Shown here: positions 54,701-64,000 of the stretch, piece after piece
Numbering within the stretch: position 1 is the stretch's first letter
Layout of the letters: each line of letters begins with the position of its first letter
Assembly (NCBI GenBank): GCA_964017045.1
Contig: OZ024807.1
Location: 13,215,241-13,279,240 of the forward strand
Direction of reading: 5' to 3'
DNA length: 64,000 nt
DNA from: Omphiscola glabra
Taxonomy: Eukaryota; Mollusca; Gastropoda; Lymnaeidae
Program-made: the position numbers and the translations under genes
Notes under the pieces: generated by a model
What the model was told of the DNA's origin: nothing
Databases searched by the model: none
Seen by the model: only the letters and a program-made list of their open reading frames with translations

Positions 54701-57700
54701 TCCACCTAGATACATCTTAGACCTAACTAAACCATTCCATGGTCCACCTAGATACATTTTAGACCTAACTAGACCATTAAATGTGCCACCAATATACATC
54801 GTAGACCTACCTAAACCATTTCATGGTCCACCACCATCTAAAACCTACCTAAACCGTTTATGTCCTGAGGGCCATTTGTATTTGTGATTCTCAATGAGGT
54901 GGCCGGTGAGCACAGCCCCGCGTGTGAACCGTTTCGAACATATGTGACACTGAAACTCTTGGTTGGCCTGGTGACAGAACAGAAGAAGCTCTTCAATTAA
55001 TTGATGACGTTTCCGTTAAGTCATTAGGCAATTAAGGAGCTGCCAGTCGATCATTGAATTAAATTTTTTTTTAAACAACGAAGTTTTCCCTTTGGTAAAC
55101 AAGTTATTTTGTGTTCAAGAATCCATAGGAAGTAGACAAGTTGGGATGTGACAGACAAGTTGGGATGTTACAGACAAGTTGGGATGTCACAGACAAGTTG
55201 GGATGTTACAGACAAGTTGGGATGTCACAGACAAGTTGGGATGTTTCAGACAAGTTGGGATGTTACAGACAAGTTGGGATGTTACAGACAAGTTGGGATT
55301 TTACAGACAAGTTGGGATGTTATGGTGACACGGGGTTGAATAAGACATACAAACACCACTACATCACTTAAGGCGATCTCATTTTATGGTGGCACGGGGG
55401 TTGAATGTGACATACCACCTCTTAATGACTTAAAGCAATCCTAGTTGATTATGAAGATAAACAATTTTTTTTTTTTTTGCAACTGAATTTTAAAACATTT
55501 CTTAACAATGTCAAATGATTGATCAAATGATTTTTTATGGGCATTGGTGTAGCAAAATCTAATCCTGATGACAAAGACCTTTGCTTCATAAAAAACTCTC
55601 TCAGGTGCTGCATTCCACTCTTTAGTTTGTTTGTTTGCTTAGAGTGCATGGAAATGGTCTTACTTGCTCTGTCAAGGTTTGACAAATCAGCAGTATATAT
55701 GCTTCACTGGCTGATCGATCGTAAGCAGGTGAAAGTAAAAATTCCTGTCTTTACTTTGACAGTTTTGCGTAAGAAGGATGTGGCGGAGCTAATAACTGTG
55801 ACCCTTGTTATCCTCAAACTGACTTCTACGAGGCGATAATATGCTACAAGGGACTTTATGAAGCTTCATTTAAGAAATGCATAGATTTATCTTCAACACA
55901 TTCACGGCACTTTCTTTGTTGGGGAATGCTTCAAATAGACACACAGGTGCTATTCTTATGGATCCACACAGGTGCTATTCTTATGGATCCACACAGGTGC
56001 TATTCTTATGGATCCACACAGGTGCTAATCTTATGGATCCATACAGGTGCTGTTCTTATGGATCAACACAGTTGCTATTCTTAAGGATCCACACAGGTGC
56101 TAATCTTATGGATCAACAAAGGTGCTAATCCTATGGAATTATACAAATTCCTATCTAATGTATCCATAGAGGTAATATTCTAATGCAGTGGTTCTCAACC
56201 TTTCTAATTCCACGACCCTTTGATACAGTTCCTCATGTTGTGGCGATCCCCTACCACAAAATTATATTCGTTCATACTTTATAACTGTAGATTATATGTG
56301 TTTTCAGATGGTCTTAAGCAACCCCTGTGAAAGTGCCGTGCGACCCCCAAAGGGGTAGCGACCCACAGGTTGAGAACCGCTGTTATAATGGATTCTTACA
56401 GGTGCTATTTATATTGATCCATACAGGTGCTATTCTTATGAATCCTCACAGGTACTATTCTCAGATCTGTTTATCCTCAAATTCTTAAAATCGACAATAT
56501 CATCACAAAATCGTTCAAATACATTATCTTAATAGTAAAAAAAATAAACATACAGTATATATAATTTATGTAATGTTCACACCTCAAAATCGTACATGGT
56601 ACGCCAAAATCATAAGAGTAAACAGGTCTGTATTCTTATGGATCCATACAGATTCTTATTTCATGGAACCACACAGGTGCTTCTCCTTTGGACCCACACA
56701 GGTGCTAATCTTATGGATCCACCGTTCATTAACATGGTAAATTAAATTATTAAAATAAGCCCCATAGAGGCAGGTACTTGCCTTATGATCTGACAGGTAG
56801 TGTTCAATGAGGTGTGAACGTAGATGGAATGACTTGTCACATCCTCTGTTACAATAGAATTTTTCTTTGCCCACATGTGTTTCGGCATGACGACGTAGAT
56901 CTGTTTGTGTTTTGGCTCTGGTCAAACAATGGCAGAGAGAAAAAGAAACTTAGATCTGTTTGTGTTTTGGCTCTGTTCAAACAATGGCAGAGAGAAAAAG
57001 AAACTCGATTCAAAAAAAAAAATCAATAAATTCAAACGGAATAAAAATGTGTCTCAATTCACAGGAGACTTTTCACAGAGCAGACAGAGCACAAAACTAA
57101 GAACATGGGCGACACATCAGTATCAGTTCAAGTGGACACTCCAGAATCACGAAGGGTCAGACACCAGTGCTAGGAGGTTCCCATTTCCCATGGAGACTGA
57201 CAACTTTTTATATGGCATTTGGAGTTCAACATTCAGTACTATTTAAAAAAAATAAATTTTTCCACAAGCAGCACTCGATATTGTTAATTTTAAATATGCT
57301 TTTTTTTTAATAAATGGCTTTTTTTTTCTCTTCTGTCATCTCTAAGACATTTAGTTAGCACAGTAACAAGACAAATGCAGTTCTGATTATTTGAGTAAAT
57401 TAGGTAAGGTTACGGCTTAGCTACATATAAGAGGTTTGGACTGCGACAACTACAGATTGCGCCAAAAGTAACTCATTGCATTTTGACTAACCATTTGTGT
57501 TTGTTAACAGTGCACTGCTCCAGCAGCCACATATGATGTGCATTTTGACTAACCATTTGTGTTTGTTAACAAGTGCACTGCTCCAGCAGCTCCATATGAT
57601 GAGTGTTAAAATGAAAGATATGTTGGGCCGTTGTAGTTGGGAATGGGTTTCTTGACAGAGGGAAAAACTGTTCATAGCTGACTATAGCTGAACATATAGG

Positions 57701-60236
57701 CGACCATTAGTTTTGCAATTATGTAATTGGTCGTGAGTGGTCACCGAGTTTGGAAAAGGTGTCAGAAGCAATGCCGACAGTGATTTAATTAGACAGCCCG
57801 AACGTAATATAACTCTGCTGTCTACAATTACATTATTTTGCTGTTCTCCAAAAATACTCAGTCAACAAAAGAGGAAGTGGATGTAACTTTTGCTCGGAAA
57901 CTATACATTCCTATAACATTAAGAAATCTCAGACACCACAGCCAAAAAAATGTTAAACATCTTGCCTTGCATATCCATCCCAGGCAAACTTTCAGCTTGT
58001 GTCCTGTATAAAAATCCCCCCCCCCCCCCACTTCCCCACAAACCCCACCCATCCTTAAAAAATATGGGAATGTTAGTATTGCTTATGTTCACTTTCTAGT
58101 AACTTCATCGTAGACGAATGCAGGACACCCTTGAGCAGAACACCTTTGAGCAGAACACCTTTGAGCAGAACACCCTTGATCAGAACACCCTTGAGCAGAA
58201 CACCCTTGATCAGAACACCCTTGAGCAGAACACCTTTGAGCAGAACACCCTTGATCAGAACACCCTTGAGCAGAACACCCTTGAGAACATGTGCGTGATA
58301 ATGGAACAAGTATCTGGTTGAACAGATTTGCCCTTGACACAGTGCACATCCAGAACTGCACGATGTCATAACAGTGCACAACATAATAGCCCTGTTACAT
58401 GGTGCCATCTTATTAAATCTTTTTTTATTATTATTATATGTTGTCTTATATAGCCAGGTACCCCATCCTAGGGCTGGGCTCACCGGGCTGTACATAAAAA
58501 TATTTTTCTTTTGCTAATAATCGTGACAATAAAATAAAATACATTTATGTAATAAAGCTGTATAGAGACAAAACAAAAACAAATGCATATTCACCCTACC
58601 CACCCCCGAACTTTTACATGTGAAGCCATTGACGTCGGCCAGCAGCATCATTTATCTTTCTGGGCTATGTCATGCCAACGTGTGCAAAGTGGCCTCCCAC
58701 TGACAAATGACTCCATATAAACGAAACCAATGGTCAACTTTGTATACTTTTCCCTCCGTCAAGATAACAATTTACAACTACAACTGCCAGACATATCATC
58801 CTTTTCAATACTCAAGATTATCTGGCAGTTGGATTTAGACGGGTTCAAGATTGGGTGAGTTTCAGTACTGTTAATTTTGGCGCATACTGAAATTGTATCC
58901 TGGCGACAGAGTGTTCAAATCAACTAACTATGAAAAGTTCCCTCCAAACCTAGGTCAACCCCACTTGATGGATGCATGTCACATTATCAAAGATGAGTTT
59001 CCCCCGGGCATATCCAAATCTTAATAATGTAAGTTGTTGACTCTACTCACTTATAGTCACACTGATCACACTGGAAGCTTCTCTCATTTGAGTGCCGGTA
59101 CCTGACATGATCCCTGACAGCTGACGGTGAGTGACACGTCATGTCACAGAGCGGACACTTGTAATGGTTCACTACGTGGACAAGGCAAAACTAATTTTAA
59201 GCCACAGGATTGTATAAACAGAGTGAAATGTACACAGACTAAGTGTATAAACAGTGAAATGTACACAAACTAATTGTATAAACAGGGTGAAATGTACACT
59301 GACTAATTGTATAAACAGAGTGAAATGTACACAAACTAATTGTATAAACAGATTGAAATGTACACAAACTAATTGTATAAACAGATTGAAATGTACACAA
59401 ACTAATTGTATAAACAGATTGAAATGTACACAAACTAATTGTATAAACAGATTGAAATGTACACAGACTAATCATTGTATAACTGTTTAGCACAAGAACG
59501 AATAAAGAGATAAAACTATATTAATGGTAGGCTACGTTAAAAACAAGAACCCAACAACCTTCAGTCACGAGCCAAGAGAAGGTTCACTTTCAAAAGACAA
59601 TATACATTTTCGGCTTTTGCGAGGAAAAGGGGAAGGGAGAGCACCTAAAAATATTATAAGTAGTATAAGTGTTTGGCGATAGTTACCTCCCTTCCTATTT
59701 TGTTGTAAACGAGAACGAAATAAACTGTGCTACATACGTTGCATATTTTTGTTTGTCTGAAGCAGTTTAATGGTTTCAGGCTTTACCATCTTTCCATCCC
59801 CCCCATACCTCCCCCCCCCCCCCACCAGGGGATTTTTTTTCTGCGTCCCTGTCCCCGTTTACAAAAAAATAATTATAATTATAGTAATTCTGAACCCAGT
59901 GACTGCAAGTGATGGAATACACATTACCACAAAATCTAAGTAAAAGAGGGGAGCAAGAGAGTGAAGGATTGGGGAAATGGAGATAAAAAGAAAAAGAGAT
60001 AGAGGAAAGAGTGATAAGGGAATTATAGAGAACATATACGTTTATTTTAAAAGAGCCTCTAAAGTTATAGGCAATGGGGGGAAAGACGAGCAGAGAGAGA
60101 GAGAGAGAGTAGACGAGTTAATCACGAGAGAAAGCTATGGGCAAACACGCTGACTGACCGTGGTGGCGCATGTGGTCCCTGAGGATACGCTCTGATCCAA
60201 ACCTGTTGCTGCAGTGGGAACATTCAAATTTCTGCT
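51707..60236 (-). CDS. HINFP: HINFP, histone H4 transcription factor (3' five exons; 5' end missing)
   Basis: Zinc-finger activator that in mammals binds histone H4 promoters and works with NPAT at the G1/S transition. Minus-strand exons: 60159-60236, 59051-59171, 56782-56917, 54849-54967 and 51707-53222; all phases agree. The first four carry five C2H2 fingers ([32 protein letters not shown] with three residues between the Cys, CHICSKRF). [20 protein letters not shown] and [15 protein letters not shown] follow, which match the conserved HINFP block after the last finger. The C-terminal region after this is about 500 residues, much longer than the vertebrate tail, with basic NLS-like stretches ([13 protein letters not shown]) and Ser/Pro-rich sequence. 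The intron after 56782 starts with GCAAGT (a GC-AG intron). The open frame extending above 53222 is intron. The N-terminal fingers were not found and probably lie beyond the window. Confidence 0.92.
53255..53453. repeat. 20-bp minisatellite in HINFP intron
   Basis: Unit AGGTCAAGGTCTTCCAATAT, about seven copies, partly interrupted by AT-rich sequence. It starts about 30 bp upstream of the last-exon acceptor. Confidence 0.75.
54175..54845. repeat. 42-bp minisatellite, ~16 copies, in HINFP intron
   Basis: Unit TACATCTTAGACCTAACTAG followed by ACCATTTGATGGTCCACCTAGA. Each unit holds the small palindrome ACCATTTGATGGT. The array runs up to the donor site of the exon at 54849-54967. Confidence 0.92.
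55133..55325. repeat. 19-bp minisatellite, ~10 copies
   Basis: Unit GACAAGTTGGGATGTTACA, in the intron between HINFP exons 54849-54967 and 56782-56917. Confidence 0.9.
55942..56470. repeat. 25-bp minisatellite split by a SPIN-like element
   Basis: Unit CACACAGGTGCTATTCTTAT followed by GGATC, about eight copies before and two or three after the element at 56186-56382; scattered further units lie at 56620-56720. The target duplication of the transposon is itself part of a repeat unit. Confidence 0.85.
56186..56382. mobile_element. SPIN-like hAT MITE (copy a), 197 bp
   Basis: Begins CAGTGGTTCTCAACCTTTC and ends CCACAGGTTGAGAACCGCTG. Inside are CAGTTCCTCATGTTGTGG and CGACCCCCAAAGGGG, all as in SPIN. 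The flanking 8-mers TTCTAATG and TTATAATG match at seven of eight bases with a central TA. It has no transposase frame. It is the best preserved of three copies here. Confidence 0.9.
56897..57006. repeat. 55-bp tandem duplication over a HINFP splice acceptor
   Basis: Two adjacent 55-bp copies (56897-56951 and 56952-57006) differ at two positions. Each holds, on the minus strand, the pyrimidine tract, a TTTGANCAG acceptor and the first 21 bases of the HINFP exon at 56782-56917. The outer acceptor would start the exon at 56972. Confidence 0.92.
57478..57602. repeat. ~61-bp tandem duplication
   Basis: Two copies of a block starting CATTTTGACTAACCATTTGT and ending near CATATGATG, nearly identical, in the HINFP intron. 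Confidence 0.85.
58116..58282. repeat. 15-bp minisatellite, ~11 copies
   Basis: Unit CAGAACACCCTTGAG with CTTTGAG and CTTGATC variants; HINFP intron. Confidence 0.92.
58416..58680 (-). mobile_element. LINE-B 3' UTR copy
   Basis: On the minus strand it shares GATGCTGCTGGCCGACGTCA, CGGTGAGCCCAGCCCTAGGA and a TAATAATAAT tail with the copies at 29135-29600 and 36366-36645. It lies in a HINFP intron in the sense direction. Confidence 0.85.
59208..59475. repeat. 33-bp minisatellite, ~8 copies
   Basis: Unit AAACTAATTGTATAAACAGA followed by TTGAAATGTACAC, starting about 40 bp upstream of the acceptor of HINFP exon 59051-59171. Confidence 0.92.
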
Positions 60237-60411
60237 CTGAAAAAAAAAAGAAGACACCAAAAGGTCAAATTAAAAAGATGATCCAATATTTAGCTTTACT
60301 CGGAGTTCGAGTTCATCCTGAAAACATTGCGCCCCCTAACATGGGGCGGGTGGAGTTAGGACGTCAATACCCAGTGGGTTGGGACCTGGGAAGCACAATA
60401 TTCTTCTAAAT

Positions 60412-60605
60412 CAGTGGTTCTCAGCATATTTTAAATGCTGCGACACTTAAATACAGTTCATCATGTTGTGGTGACCACCAACCATACAATTATTTTCGTT
60501 GCTACTTCATAATATGTGTTTTTCGATGGTCTAAGCCGACCCCTGTGTAAGACTGTTCGACCCCAAAGGGGTCACGAACCACAGGTTCTAAATAATTAAC
60601 CGCTG
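60412..60605. mobile_element. SPIN-like hAT MITE (copy c)
   Basis: Begins CAGTGGTTCTCAGCAT and ends in AACCGCTG, with a small insertion inside the right TIR (ACAGGTT, then about ten extra bases). The interior has CATCATGTTGTGGTGACCAC and TTTTCGTTGCTACTTCATAA. The flanking 8-mers TTCTAAAT and TTCTAAAA match at seven of eight bases with a central TA. Confidence 0.85.
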
Positions 60606-60613
60606 TTCTAAAA

Positions 60614-62190
60614 AAAATTGAGAAGAATTCAAGATAAGAACTGATGACGCAAACTTCTCGAGGAGCCCCATTCTGATGGTTTCCAGATTGCACATTCTTG
60701 AATCCCTTCTAGGCCCTCAGGGCTCCATCGGCACCTATGACGTCACAGTTGCCCCCAGCGGTGTCCTGTTAACTGTCCGCCTTAATTGGGTCTCTAGGGA
60801 CAAGGAGGAGGTGGGGGTGGTCGTTATATCCTTTGGGTGGTTGATGGGGGTTGTTTGGATGGAGAGGGTGGGGATTGGGGAAAAAGAATAACATCACGGA
60901 ATAATTGGACGACATGCCAAGTTTAATAGGGCGGAAAACTATTTAACAAGAATACGCTTGAGGGGAGAACTATTCCATGGTACAGGAACCAAGGTTATAC
61001 AGTTATACAGACATCATATTATAGTTATTGAAAATGACACATTATACAAGGTAATCATTGATCCCGTACCTAAATAAGCTACATTTAACAAATTCTTGAG
61101 AATGACGTCACGAATTTAACAAAATTTCCGGATATTTAAACCCCAGATACATCTGCACGACTCAAACTGACGGGAAAAAAGTGGGCGTAACTCCAAACAC
61201 CCCACATGTAATAACTACACCCCCACCCATCGAAACTATAATGTTGTCTAAAAGACTAATTGTATTTATATAGCTTATTTAAGAAAATAAAAAATATGTG
61301 GATATTATGAGTTCCGGACCCTTCGGTGTTTGAATATGGATAATCAAGTGTGAGTGTACTTAGTTTGGTCAAGATCCATTGATTTATTTAGGAGTATTTG
61401 TTCGTAATTTTATTTATATAACTCATGCAAGAAAAAAACGAAATTTAGGGCCCCCGGCCCCAAAAAATCTTATAAATGTTCAAAACCACCCAGTATTCGA
61501 TTGTGGATAATGATGGATATATGTGCTCAGTTTGGTCAAGATCCATCAATTCATGTGGTAATGTATGCGGCACAAACAAACACATTTTCACTTGAGCTAT
61601 AATGAATAATAATGAATGGCATCCCGGCATAAGCTTCTAAAATATTTTTTTGAGGACATAATTTATTCGCACGAAATAAAATAAAATTAAAATAGGTTGC
61701 CGACCCATGATTTTGGTTCACACTTATTCCTGAAGCTGACCACCGATGTCAGTGTTAGAAAAATGTTCAACCTGCCCTGCTCTGAAACGCCGAGGCCCCC
61801 GGGGGGGGGGGGGGGGGAGGAAAGAAAAATCGACTGAAGCAGGAATGAAATCCTGTTAGTCCTGGCAGTAGTGTGCGAGGCGTCTAAGCCAGGCTTACAT
61901 TCAGTTGCTTACACGTTTCCCCCCCTTTCTTTCATCGTCGGCTTTGCACCGCAGCGGCTACGCCGTGTCGGAAATCGGTTAAAGTTAAAGTGGATTGCAC
62001 GGACTGTAGACGTAGAGTGTGGGAGAGCAGAGTTTGTGTGCAGTGATACCAGGAGGGTGGGACGTGTAAGTTATTTGTGTTTGAAGTTGAAGCTTTCACC
62101 GTCTACCAAGTGGATCGGTCTGTGTAACCCAGGAAGTGGATGTGCATATTCGTGGATTTAACAACTTAAACCAGCACAACCGGTATGGGG
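60614..62190. other. Non-coding; diverged internal repeat; GC-richer patch
   Basis: No HINFP exon recognised. A block with CAGTTTGGTCAAGATCCATC occurs twice (about 61355-61400 and 61520-61560). A G-tract lies at 61800-61817. The GC-richer stretch 61870-62070 ends in a GTGTAAGTT donor-like site and could be a first exon of an unidentified plus-strand transcript; this is weak. Confidence 0.35.
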
Positions 62191-62930
62191 GTATTGTTTG
62201 TTGGGAATGTTGGCTTGTGTGTCGGATGGTCAGTGGTGTGTTGGCTTGTGTGTCGGGTGGTCAGAGTAGTGTGTTGGCTTGTGTGTCGGGTGGTCAGAAT
62301 GGTGTGTTAGCTTGTGTGTCGGGTGGTCAGAATGGTGTGTTGACTTGTGTGTCGGGTGGTCAGATTAGTGTGTTGGCTTGTGTGTCGGGTGGTCAGAATG
62401 GTGTGTTGGCTTGTGTGTCGGGTGGTCAGATTGGTGTGTTGACTTGTGTGTCGGGTGGTCAGTGGTGTGTTGGCTTGTGTGTCGAGTGGTCAGATTAGTG
62501 TGTTGGCTTGTGTGTCGGGTGGTCAGATTAGTGTGTTGGCTTGTGTGTCGGGTGGTCAGATTAGTGTGTTGGCTTGTGTGTCGAGTGGTCAGATTAGTGT
62601 GTTGGCTTGTGTGTCGGGTGGTCAGATTAGTGTGTTGGCTTGTGTGTCGAGTGGTCAGATTAGTGTGTTGGCTTGTGTGTCGGGTGGTCAGATTAGTGTG
62701 TTGGCTTGTGTGTCGGGTGGTCAGATTAGTGTGTTGGCTTGTGTGTCGGGTGGTTAGAATGGTGTGTTGACTTGTGATCGGGTGGTCAGTGGTGTGTCGG
62801 GTGGTCAGTGGTGTGTTGGCTTGTGTGTCGAGTGGTCAGATTAGTGTATTGGCTTGTGTCGGGTGGTCAGAATGGTGTGTTGACTTGTGTGTCGGGTGGT
62901 CAGTGTGTTGACTTGGGTGGTCAAAGTGGT
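62190..62930. repeat. 33-bp minisatellite, ~21 copies
   Basis: Unit GTGTGTTGGCTTGTGTGTCG followed by GGTGGTCAGATTA. The period keeps frames open through 62136-62770 (SVLACVSGGQI and others), but no start, splice or codon signal supports a protein. Confidence 0.93.
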
Positions 62931-64000
62931 TGTGTGTAATGTGTATGAATTTGTTGGCGTGTAAGTGTAAGTGTATATTTTGCCTATTTGATTTGAGAAT
63001 TATTTATTTATGTGTAGATTGCATGTAAGGATATGTTGTATGTTGCGATTACAATTTACAAAAAAGTAAATTTTGCGGTTGCAGAAATGTGCACGTAATC
63101 ATATGAAGTATCGTGTCTATAGGTGTGGTCTGTAATTGACAGTGAACGATGTTAAAGTTAAGTAGGTGTTTTGAGTTCAAGTGGTGGTGTTATGTCTGGG
63201 CAATATTGTGGTGGGGTTTGAAACACACGGATGTTGCGGTCGTGTCATGTCTGTGAGTGATGTGTACACGGTTTGACTTGTTTTCACCCCAGAAAACTGG
63301 TAGTGGTAGATCCAATAAAAATTATTTCAAGTCTCATGGGACATAACTCGCTATAATACTATAATATAACAAATGACATGTTTTGGTGGTTGGGGGGAGG
63401 GGGGGCACAGACTTAAGCTTACACATAATAATACAATACCTTGTAACCTTGATTACACAGTAGTAAAATCCGCTAAACATTTTAATATACTGTCATCTTA
63501 TATTATTGATTGTGCTATAAATATTTAAAAGGCAGTTGGTTGGGACCATGAATAAAGCCACCAACACAGGTGTCATGCAGAACAACATTATTAATCGTGG
63601 TCTTCTTCGTCGACCAACGAGATAGGGGAAGGGGAGGGTCTTTATATTGTAAGCCCTGCTACTTTGTGCAACAGCACAGTGCTATCGTATTAAACAACAA
63701 CGTATAATGGCCTCAAATAGCGCTAACTACAATTCAATACACTGAACAGGTTTTCAGACGCAGTGAGCCGTCTTTATGACACGGAGCCTTTAGGGGCCAT
63801 AAAGATAGCTTGACTCCATATTACTGTACGCTCCCCCCGCCCCCTTTTTTTTTTACACCTTCCGAAATAAAGAAATAAGCAACTGATGATCACTGATACT
63901 GATAGATTGACGGTAGAGTTTGGTGTTTTATTTTAAACAGTGTGTGGGCTGACTTTAAAATACAGGGAGAACTGCGTTCAGGTTGAAGCAATAAGTAATA
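62931..64000. other. Non-coding to window end
   Basis: No gene or exon recognised on either strand. G-rich tracts lie near 63390-63405. Confidence 0.45.

Noticed and set aside
62136..62770. Long overlapping plus-strand ORFs of 103-130 codons (SVLACVSGGQI and CWLVCRVVRL repeats)
   Set aside because: They arise from a 33-bp minisatellite whose period is a multiple of three, leaving several frames open at once; no start context, splice signal or conserved domain.

Overview
This is a eukaryotic, AT-rich, intron-bearing nuclear window. It most likely comes from a gastropod mollusc, and a pulmonate-type snail is my best guess (inference). The grounds are animal genes with short exons in long introns, many decayed jockey/CR1-like and RTE-like LINEs, and three short hAT elements whose ends match the SPIN (SPACE INVADERS) family, which is known from tetrapods, a triatomine bug and the pond snail Lymnaea. 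The species cannot be fixed from sequence alone.

Layout. 1-11.8 kb: intergenic, with a foldback element, a broken RTE-like LINE and poly(G)/poly(C) tracts. 11.8-15.0 kb (+): a 969-residue C2H2 zinc-finger protein read from one large coding exon, followed by several kb of AT-rich sequence that may be 3' UTR. 23.66 kb (-): tRNA-Val(CAC). 24.16-30.84 kb (+): a complete nine-exon NIT2 (omega-amidase) gene, 290 aa, with all splice phases consistent and the Glu-Lys-Cys triad intact. 31-45 kb: a transposon-dense stretch with nested LINEs, hAT MITEs with target-site duplications, a segmental duplication and minisatellites; a possible small membrane-protein gene lies at 33.5-34.8 kb. 45.91-47.87 kb (+): an intronless RING/B-box/coiled-coil/NHL-like (TRIM-type) protein with clearly higher GC. 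51.7-60.24 kb (-): the 3' five exons of HINFP, the histone H4 promoter-binding zinc-finger factor, whose 5' end I could not find before the window edge. 60-64 kb: repeats, including a long 33-bp minisatellite.

The genes look independently regulated; NIT2 is metabolic, HINFP and the large zinc-finger protein are DNA-binding, and the TRIM-type protein is a probable ubiquitin ligase. The most unusual points are: a 72-bp perfect inverted copy of HINFP coding sequence inside a repeat beside the TRIM-type gene; a 55-bp tandem duplication that doubles a HINFP splice acceptor, where the outer acceptor would give a frameshift and early stop; a different minisatellite in each seen HINFP intron; and SPIN-like elements with 8-bp target-site duplications centred on TA.
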